A stretch of 10,268 nt of DNA, taken from contig DAOUUT010000122.1 in the NCBI GenBank assembly GCA_030668025.1, forward strand, positions 1-10,268. The letters are read 5' to 3'. Shown in pieces: positions 5,464 through 10,268 of this stretch (within the stretch, counting starts at the first letter, position 1; each line of letters opens with the position of its first letter). The stretch comes from Promethearchaeota archaeon. Lineage in GTDB: Archaea > Asgardarchaeota > Lokiarchaeia > Sigynarchaeales > SOKP01. The position numbers were made by a program, and so were the translations under genes. Under the pieces are notes generated by a model. That model was not told the DNA's origin. It did no database searches and saw only the letters and a list, made by a program, of their open reading frames with translations.

Positions 5464-6264
5464 ATTAGTTTTAAGCGTTCACTAAAAGAGATAGAAGAGA
5501 GAAAAGAAAGGTTAAGGACTAGTGTATTTAAAAGTGCTGAAATGATTACCGTTTTATGGGAGACTAAACCTGAGATTGTCGAAAAGATTTTACCACCTCC
5601 TCTAAAGCCTGTTAGTCGACCAGTAGTTATGTCGTTTATAGCAAATTACCCTAGTACCAATCAAGGATTACCGTATTTTGAAGGTGCTTTGACGTTAAGA
5701 TGTGAATATAATGGTTTAAAAGGAAATTATTACTTAGCCATGCCCGTTGACGACGATCGCGCGATGATTGGGGGGCGGGAGATTTTTGGATTCCCAAAAA
5801 AAATTGCGAAAATACATTTTCATCGAGAGGATAAATATGTTGAAGCTTGGTCTGAGCGCCTGGGAGTAAAGAATATTGAAATTAAAGTAAATTTAACTGG
5901 TAAATTCAACGATAGCGAGACACCAAGTATCATAAAAGAGTTGGGTCTTCTTCCAGGAAGAAAGAAAAATACGATTAATTATAACTTCAAGTACTTTCCA
6001 GCACCTAATAAAAAGGGTTTTGATTACGATCCGTGGTTAGTTAAGCAGGAAACTTCGGTTAGTCCAAAATCCATGGAAATGGGTGTAGCTGAAATAAAGT
6101 TAAACTCAACTGCGCACGATCCATGGGCTGAAGTTGAAGTTGTAAAGGTATTAGGCGCGTTATATCTTAAAACAGACAATACTATGCTTCCTGGAGAGGT
6201 TGTTGCTAAGGTAGATCAAAGAGATTTTTTACCCTATTCGTTTCTCAAATGGGATTGGTATTAA
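5464..6264 (+). CDS. Acetoacetate decarboxylase family enzyme, copy 1 (probable ATT start; ATG alternative at 5542)
   Basis: 266 residues from the proposed ATT start, 240 from the first ATG. It belongs to the ADC-like superfamily, whose members form a Schiff base with a lysine next to a second lysine that lowers its pKa. The signature GGREIFGFPKKIA is present; the lysine pair falls at 112-113 from the ATT start, close to Lys115-Lys116 of clostridial ADC. Other family marks are LLPPPLKP-like KILPPPLKP, FEGALTLRCEY, the Pro-rich PVDDDRAM turn, and the end FLPYSFLKWDWY. The added N-terminus (SFKRSLKEIEERKERL...VFKSAEM) resembles ADC-family N-termini and brings the length level with copy 2. It lies directly behind the FAD oxidoreductase, so it is probably co-transcribed and acts on a related keto acid. 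Related enzymes also catalyse aldol or dehydration reactions, so decarboxylation is not certain. Confidence 0.8.
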   Translation: MSFKRSLKEIEERKERLRTSVFKSAEMITVLWETKPEIVEKILPPPLKPVSRPVVMSFIANYPSTNQGLPYFEGALTLRCEYNGLKGNYYLAMPVDDDRAMIGGREIFGFPKKIAKIHFHREDKYVEAWSERLGVKNIEIKVNLTGKFNDSETPSIIKELGLLPGRKKNTINYNFKYFPAPNKKGFDYDPWLVKQETSVSPKSMEMGVAEIKLNSTAHDPWAEVEVVKVLGALYLKTDNTMLPGEVVAKVDQRDFLPYSFLKWDWY

Positions 6265-6313
6265 TAGCTTAAAATAGATATAAATACAGAAATACAATAA
6301 TCTTTAACCAGAA

Positions 6314-6323
6314 GTTTTATAAA
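6314..6323 (+). promoter_or_regulatory. Box A-like TATA element before the small ORF
   Basis: GTTTTATAAA is close to the ideal archaeal box A and lies about 38-47 bases before ATG 6361. The predicted transcript would start near 6342 and carry a GGAG ribosome site at 6351-6354. This is the best promoter match in the interval between the two FAD/ADC cassettes. Confidence 0.5.
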
Positions 6324-6360
6324 CTGAACTATTAGGTAAATTAATCCATAGGAGTAGAAA

Positions 6361-6558
6361 ATGTTAAAAAAAAAAAAAGATAAAATACGCTCTCTGGCCT
6401 CACAACCTTATGGGGTAGTTTCACGACAACCAGGGGTCATATTGAAGTCACCTCTATTAGTCAATTTAAACTCCTCTTTAAATGAAATAAATCATATAGT
6501 TAAAAATCTCCAATCGATCTCATCACAATTATTTTTAGAATCTCCTTTAAAAACCTAA
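6361..6558 (+). CDS. Small hypothetical protein, 65 residues
   Basis: I do not recognise this protein. It starts with a Lys-rich stretch (MLKKKKDKIR) encoded partly by a run of 13 A, followed by a polar middle (SLASQPYGVVSRQPGVILK) and a C-terminal segment that could form an amphipathic helix (SLNEINHIVKNLQSISSQLF). There are no cysteines, membrane spans or signal peptide. Support for its being real comes from a GGAG ribosome site seven bases before the ATG (6351-6354), a good TATA box upstream, and its place in an otherwise empty 341-base gap between the two FAD/ADC cassettes. Against it are the short length and lack of a known family. It could be a basic nucleic-acid-binding or regulatory peptide, but that is speculation. 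The A run could cause slippage in transcription or sequencing. Confidence 0.4.
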   Translation: MLKKKKDKIRSLASQPYGVVSRQPGVILKSPLLVNLNSSLNEINHIVKNLQSISSQLFLESPLKT

Positions 6559-6569
6559 CTGAATTGAAA

Positions 6570-6578
6570 TTATAATAC
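6570..6578 (+). promoter_or_regulatory. Box A-like TATA element of the second FAD gene, near-leaderless
   Basis: TTATAATAC starts 36 bases before ATG 6606 and no Shine-Dalgarno lies before that ATG, which suggests an almost leaderless transcript. It matches TTATAATTA upstream of copy 1 in sequence and distance, so both cassettes may share promoter architecture. Confidence 0.4.
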
Positions 6579-6605
6579 AAATCTATTATTTGTTAATATT
6601 GAATT

Positions 6606-8141
6606 ATGTCCAAAATTGATAAAGTATACAAAGAAATTGAAATAACGGTTGGAACAGAATATATTTCCGATAAAGATTTCATGAAAGCTGCTTATTCTAG
6701 GAACGTTGATCCTGCCTTTCCTGATAGATGGGCTGATATTATAGTACGTCCAGAGACTACGGAAGAAGTTTCAGATATTGTAAAAATTGCTAATAAATAT
6801 AAAATTCCTATAGTACCGCGAGGAGGAGGGGCCGATTTAGTTGGAGGTGCGACAATCGAAGGGGGAATCCTTATTGATCTTACTCGGATGAATAAAATTA
6901 TTGAGATAAATGAAAAGGATTTCTATTGCGAAGTAGAATGTGGAGTAACCTGGGGGGCATTACTATCAGAACTATACAAAAAAGATTTAACGACAGGTGT
7001 TCTTGGTCCTGGAAGTGGATTTTCAGCCACAATTGGAGGAGGTCTTTCTAACAGCACTGCTGGTTTTGGGTCCACTAAATATGGGTTAGTTCCAAACATT
7101 TGCTTAGGTGTCGAAGTAGTTTTACCAAATCCACAAGGAACGATAATTTGGACTGGGGCTGCAGCTAATAAGTACGCAAAACCTTTTTGCAGGTACGGCG
7201 TTGCTCCAGATTTTACGGGGCTATTCATGGGAGATGCAGGAACTATGGGCATTAAAACTAAATGTTCTTTAAGGTTATTCCCTAATTCGCCTTACAAAAT
7301 ACAGAAAAATTACATTCTTAAAAAAGACGATTACAATAAAGTTTTTGAATTAATGTATGAACTACAAAAGGAAGTTAAAGACGGAATACACGATCTTTAT
7401 ATAAACCCCCGCGTAGTAGTTCAACTCTTAGCTACCCAAGCTAAAATTCGACCCCCAAAAAGAGCTAGACTTAGTGGACCTGTTTTTATGTTTATACTTG
7501 AAGCGTTTGATAAGCGAATTTTGGAAGTCTATATTGAACAAGTAAATAGAATAATGACTAAAGATAATGTTGCAAGACCTTTCGAATGGACAGAAATTGA
7601 TCTAGATCTAAAATTAGCAAAGGACTGGAAGTTTGATTTTAAATTTCCTTATAGCTATTTTAACAAATTTATCTCGTTAGCGCCTCCTAAGATCTCCTGT
7701 ACAACTTGTCATAAACTACCAATCTCTTCCATAGAAAATAAGAAAAATTTAAACGAGTTGTTTGATAACGAAAATAGAGGTAATTTCCCAACTCAAAGCT
7801 TTTCGTTATTCGCCAGATCAATCCATTTATTACCTAACGGTCATTGTATTTTTGCTGGTGGTTTTAATGCCGAAAATGTAGATGAGCAGCGTGAAGTTGC
7901 TATGGATATATGGCATAAAAAGGTAAGGTATCAAGTTCAGTATGGGGGTGTACATTATTGGTTAGGAGAATCAATCTCTCAGTCAATAGTAGAAGCCAAC
8001 GCTTATACTCCCGAATTTTTACAATTTTTTAAAGATATGAAAAAGGTTGTAGACCCTGATTTTTTATTGTCTCCAAATAAATTTCACATGTATAGTTACA
8101 ATAATGATATAACACAAAATATAATTAAAAATGAAGAGTAG
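6606..8141 (+). CDS. FAD-linked oxidoreductase, GlcD/VAO family, copy 2
   Basis: 511-residue paralogue of the flavoprotein at 3924. Hand alignment gives about 72% identity overall: about 84% over the first 230 residues (FAD domain) and about 63% over the rest (substrate/cap domain), with one 2-residue insertion near 321. The FAD elements are kept: PRGGGADLVGG (71-81), GPGSGFSATIGGGLSNS (134-150), GLFMGDAGTMGIKTK (205-219). The CTTCH motif is also kept (Cys365, Cys368, His369). Arg182 of copy 1 is Trp182 here. There is no signal peptide. The Fe-S/CCG protein follows after 11 bases, the usual layout of a flavin subunit and its iron-sulfur partner in glycolate and lactate dehydrogenases. Greater divergence in the cap than in the cofactor domain suggests the two copies differ in substrate. 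The substrate is unknown. Confidence 0.82.
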   Translation: MSKIDKVYKEIEITVGTEYISDKDFMKAAYSRNVDPAFPDRWADIIVRPETTEEVSDIVKIANKYKIPIVPRGGGADLVGGATIEGGILIDLTRMNKIIEINEKDFYCEVECGVTWGALLSELYKKDLTTGVLGPGSGFSATIGGGLSNSTAGFGSTKYGLVPNICLGVEVVLPNPQGTIIWTGAAANKYAKPFCRYGVAPDFTGLFMGDAGTMGIKTKCSLRLFPNSPYKIQKNYILKKDDYNKVFELMYELQKEVKDGIHDLYINPRVVVQLLATQAKIRPPKRARLSGPVFMFILEAFDKRILEVYIEQVNRIMTKDNVARPFEWTEIDLDLKLAKDWKFDFKFPYSYFNKFISLAPPKISCTTCHKLPISSIENKKNLNELFDNENRGNFPTQSFSLFARSIHLLPNGHCIFAGGFNAENVDEQREVAMDIWHKKVRYQVQYGGVHYWLGESISQSIVEANAYTPEFLQFFKDMKKVVDPDFLLSPNKFHMYSYNNDITQNIIKNEE

Positions 8142-8152
8142 ATGGAAATAAG

Positions 8153-9367
8153 ATGACTGAAATAAATCCTAACGAAAAGTTTAAGCATTTAAGCAAGATT
8201 GGCCCGACAATTTTACAATGTATAAGTTGTGGAGATTGTCGAGAAGCTACAGATTATACTTCAGATCCCCAAAAATGGGGCGTTTGCGTGGCAAGGGACC
8301 ATACATCTGGCTTTGAAGCTTTCTTTGGAAGAGGAAAAATGCAAATTATTCGCTCTCTTTGGCAAGGAAAATTAGAGCTGAGCAAAGATATGGCTGAAGT
8401 TATTTATCAATGTCCCACTTGTAACGCGTGCTCTGAAGCTTGCGCCTATGATATGGATAATGCAACTATTTACGAGGCTTTAAGAGCGGAATTAATAGAT
8501 GCAGGGTGTGGTCTAGAAGCACACGTGCCAATGAATCGGGCTATGGTTGAGTTATTAAATCCATATCAGAGAGATAACAAAGAGAAAAATAATTGGGTGG
8601 AAAAACTTGATTTTAACGTAAAAAATGCCTATTCTGAAAAAGCTGACGTGCTTTATTTTGTTGGGTGCACTGCTGCTCTAACTCCAGAAATTCAAGCTGT
8701 AGCTATAAACACAGCAAAAGTACTTCGTAAACTTGGAGTCGATTTTTCTATTTTTGGAGAATATGAAGTATGTTGCGGAAGCGTAGGTAAGAGAACTGGG
8801 GATATGAAAGCATTCAATTCAGTGGCTGTGAAAAATTACGAGTTGTTCAAAAAAAGTGGCGTTAACACTATAATTACGAGTTGCGCGGGTTGTTACAGGA
8901 CTTTAAAAGTAGATTACGCTGATTTAATTGCGGACTTAGAAATTAGAGTGCTTCACACGATCGAGTATATCAAATCTTTTTTAGATGAAAAAGATATAAC
9001 TCTTAAGAATATAGGAATTAATACCACCTATCACGACCCCTGTCATACAGGAAGAAATTCTGGCCTTTCACCACTTTACGAAGAACCAAGAGAGATCTTA
9101 TCTAAACTATCTAATTTGACCGAGATGAAAACGATTAAAGAGAACGCTAAATGTTGCGGAGCTGGTGGAGGCGTAAAGAAAGGCTTTCCCGATTTAGCAT
9201 TAGAAGTTGCTAAGACAAGAATTCAGGAAGCTGAGGAGACGGGCGCAGATTATCTTGTGAGTATATGCCCGTTTTGTTATAGAAACCTCGCTGATGCAAT
9301 AACCGCTTTAAATTCGAATATTAAGATGGTTGATCTCATGGAACTAATAGATCAAGCATTACCATAA
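8153..9367 (+). CDS. HdrD/GlcF-like iron-sulfur protein with two CCG domains
   Basis: 404-residue soluble electron-transfer subunit. The N-terminal ferredoxin-like part has a first cysteine set Cys23, Cys26, Cys29 with Cys45 as a possible fourth ligand, and a regular CxxCxxCxxxC set at Cys87, 90, 93, 97. Two Cys-rich CCG domains follow. The first has Cys172, Cys207-Cys208 and Cys244-x-x-Cys247; the second has Cys297, Cys334-Cys335 and Cys372-x-x-Cys375. The spacings (34/35 and 36/36 residues) match the known CCG consensus, which binds noncubane or special [4Fe-4S] clusters in HdrB/HdrD and occurs in GlcF and LutA relatives. It lies 11 bases after FAD copy 2 and probably accepts its electrons; as the only Fe-S gene here it may also serve copy 1. 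The final acceptor (quinone, thiol-disulfide or another carrier) is not shown. No membrane segment is seen. Confidence 0.88.
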   Translation: MTEINPNEKFKHLSKIGPTILQCISCGDCREATDYTSDPQKWGVCVARDHTSGFEAFFGRGKMQIIRSLWQGKLELSKDMAEVIYQCPTCNACSEACAYDMDNATIYEALRAELIDAGCGLEAHVPMNRAMVELLNPYQRDNKEKNNWVEKLDFNVKNAYSEKADVLYFVGCTAALTPEIQAVAINTAKVLRKLGVDFSIFGEYEVCCGSVGKRTGDMKAFNSVAVKNYELFKKSGVNTIITSCAGCYRTLKVDYADLIADLEIRVLHTIEYIKSFLDEKDITLKNIGINTTYHDPCHTGRNSGLSPLYEEPREILSKLSNLTEMKTIKENAKCCGAGGGVKKGFPDLALEVAKTRIQEAEETGADYLVSICPFCYRNLADAITALNSNIKMVDLMELIDQALP

Positions 9368-9429
9368 ATAATCAATCCAGTAATTTTAAATTAAAAATTG
9401 AAATAATAATATTAATAAAAATCTAAATT

Positions 9430-9436
9430 GAGGTGA
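9430..9436 (+). promoter_or_regulatory. Strong Shine-Dalgarno GAGGTGA pointing to an ACG start for the second ADC gene
   Basis: GAGGTGA lies seven bases before ACG 9444. The first ATG in frame, 9474, is 37 bases away and has only a weak GGGCGGG stretch before it. Reading from ACG gives x-S-F-L-R-S-S-G-G-F-M, which matches the N-terminal style of ADC-family proteins. Confidence 0.6.
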
Positions 9437-9443
9437 AAATAAA

Positions 9444-10235
9444 ACGAGTTTTTTAAGATCTTCGGGCGGGTTTATGACTAAAAGAGAAACCGCTGACTTC
9501 TACGACGCAGAAATGCTGGTCGTGTATTGGGAGATAAAACCCGAAATAATAAAACGATTGCTGCCGCCTCCGTTAAAACCTACGGACACTCCAATTGCCT
9601 ACGCGTTTATCGCATATTATCCTAAAACAAATTTCGGAGTGACATATAACGAAGGTGCTATTTTTTTAAGTGCAGAATTTGACGGTGTAGAAGGTGGTTA
9701 TTGTTTGTCAATGCCGGTTACAGACGACCAAGCGTTAGTCGCTGGGCGAGAAGTATTTGGATATCCAAAAAAAATGGCAGATATCTATTTTAAACGCGAA
9801 AAGAGAATCGTTGAAGGATGGATAGAGCGTCAAGGAACGCGGTATTACGAAGTGAAGGCAAAACTGAACGGTAGATTAAATGCACCTGATGCTATGGAGC
9901 TTTTTACTGGCACAATTGGTGATGGCTCTGAAATTGTGTCAATAACATACAATTTTAAGCATTTTCCTTCTCCAGATGGCAAGGGTTTTGATTACAACCC
10001 GCGGTTAATAAGAGAAGAGGTTCCATTAAGACCTAAGGAATTAAAACTGGGGAACGCAGAAATTACGTTAAGGTCATCTGAGAGCGATCCTTGGGGCGAA
10101 ATAGAGGTGGAAAGAATATTAGGTGCTGCGTATTTAAAGGGAGATAACTCTATGAAGAAGGGATACGTAGTAGCAGAAGTAGAACAAGAAAAATTCCTTC
10201 CGTATTCTTTTCTAAAGTGGGATATCGATATGTAA
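9444..10235 (+). CDS. Acetoacetate decarboxylase family enzyme, copy 2 (probable ACG start; ATG alternative at 9474)
   Basis: 263 residues from the proposed ACG start, 253 from ATG 9474; roughly half identical to the ADC-like protein at 5464. Family marks are FYDAEMLVVYWE, RLLPPPLKP, NEGAIFLSAEFDG and AGREVFGYPKKMAD, with the Schiff-base lysine pair at 109-110 from the ACG start, followed by SITYNFKHFPSPDGKGFDY and the end FLPYSFLKWD. Retention of both lysines argues for an active enzyme. It follows the Fe-S gene after 76 bases (106 from the ATG), a looser gap than in copy 1, so it could have its own promoter; the AT-rich gap shows no clear TATA box. Its role is probably processing of the keto acid made by the flavoprotein/Fe-S pair; whether the reaction is decarboxylation, aldol or dehydration is not decided by sequence. 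Confidence 0.82.
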   Translation, partial: TSFLRSSGGFMTKRETADFYDAEMLVVYWEIKPEIIKRLLPPPLKPTDTPIAYAFIAYYPKTNFGVTYNEGAIFLSAEFDGVEGGYCLSMPVTDDQALVAGREVFGYPKKMADIYFKREKRIVEGWIERQGTRYYEVKAKLNGRLNAPDAMELFTGTIGDGSEIVSITYNFKHFPSPDGKGFDYNPRLIREEVPLRPKELKLGNAEITLRSSESDPWGEIEVERILGAAYLKGDNSMKKGYVVAEVEQEKFLPYSFLKWDIDM

Positions 10236-10259
10236 TGTAATTTAATGAAAATAAAACTC

Positions 10260-10266
10260 TTTTTTT
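10260..10266 (+). terminator. Oligo-T transcription terminator after the second cassette
   Basis: A run of seven T lies 25 bases after the ADC stop codon, the longest T run directly downstream of a plus-strand gene in this window. Archaeal RNA polymerase stops at such runs without a hairpin. The window ends here, so further downstream signals cannot be judged. Confidence 0.4.
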
Positions 10267-10268
10267 CT

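Noticed and set aside
6923..7252. Minus-strand open frame in the second FAD gene
   Set aside because: Antisense to the Gly-rich FAD-binding segment, with Pro-rich nonsense translation and no ribosome site.
3924..8141. The two FAD genes as an assembly duplication
   Set aside because: They differ at about 28% of residues and at many synonymous sites and have different downstream genes, so they are true paralogues.
1..10268. tRNA, rRNA or CRISPR arrays
   Set aside because: No cloverleaf-like segments with conserved T-loop bases, no rRNA-like stretches and no regularly spaced repeats were seen on either strand.

Overview
The window is AT-rich DNA that most resembles an archaeal genome, possibly an Asgard-type lineage; that placement is a guess from gene content and style, since no taxonomic marker is present. 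Supporting signs are box A-like TATA elements placed about 30-55 nt upstream of several starts, some nearly leaderless genes, GGTGAT-type Shine-Dalgarno sites elsewhere, and short oligo-T stretches instead of hairpin terminators. No rRNA, tRNA or CRISPR array is visible.

Left part (1-3652): the N-terminal piece of an FTR1-family iron permease leaves the window at the left edge on the minus strand. A solo tnpB element (about 449-1775, minus strand) with a probable 3' omega-RNA end follows. Next is a tight three-gene operon encoding a TusD/TusC/TusB (DsrE/DsrF/DsrH) sulfur-relay trio (1860-2963). Convergent to it is an integral-membrane methyltransferase of the isoprenylcysteine/phospholipid methyltransferase type (3104-3652).

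Right part (3924-10235): this is the most distinctive region, a partly duplicated plus-strand catabolic-looking cassette. Copy 1 is a GlcD-like FAD-linked oxidoreductase followed closely by an acetoacetate-decarboxylase (ADC) family enzyme. A small hypothetical ORF with its own promoter separates it from copy 2, which is a second FAD oxidoreductase (about 72% identical by hand count), an HdrD/GlcF-like protein with two [4Fe-4S] motifs and two CCG domains, and a second ADC-family enzyme. A reasonable inference is that the FAD subunits oxidise an organic acid, electrons pass to the single Fe-S/CCG protein, and the ADC-like enzymes act by Lys-Schiff-base chemistry on the resulting keto acid. Substrates are unknown.

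Two details stand out. Both FAD paralogues keep a CTTCH motif despite having no export signal. Both ADC genes appear to start at non-AUG codons (ATT and ACG), each placed correctly behind a strong Shine-Dalgarno and each giving the same N-terminal x-S-F-x-R-S pattern.
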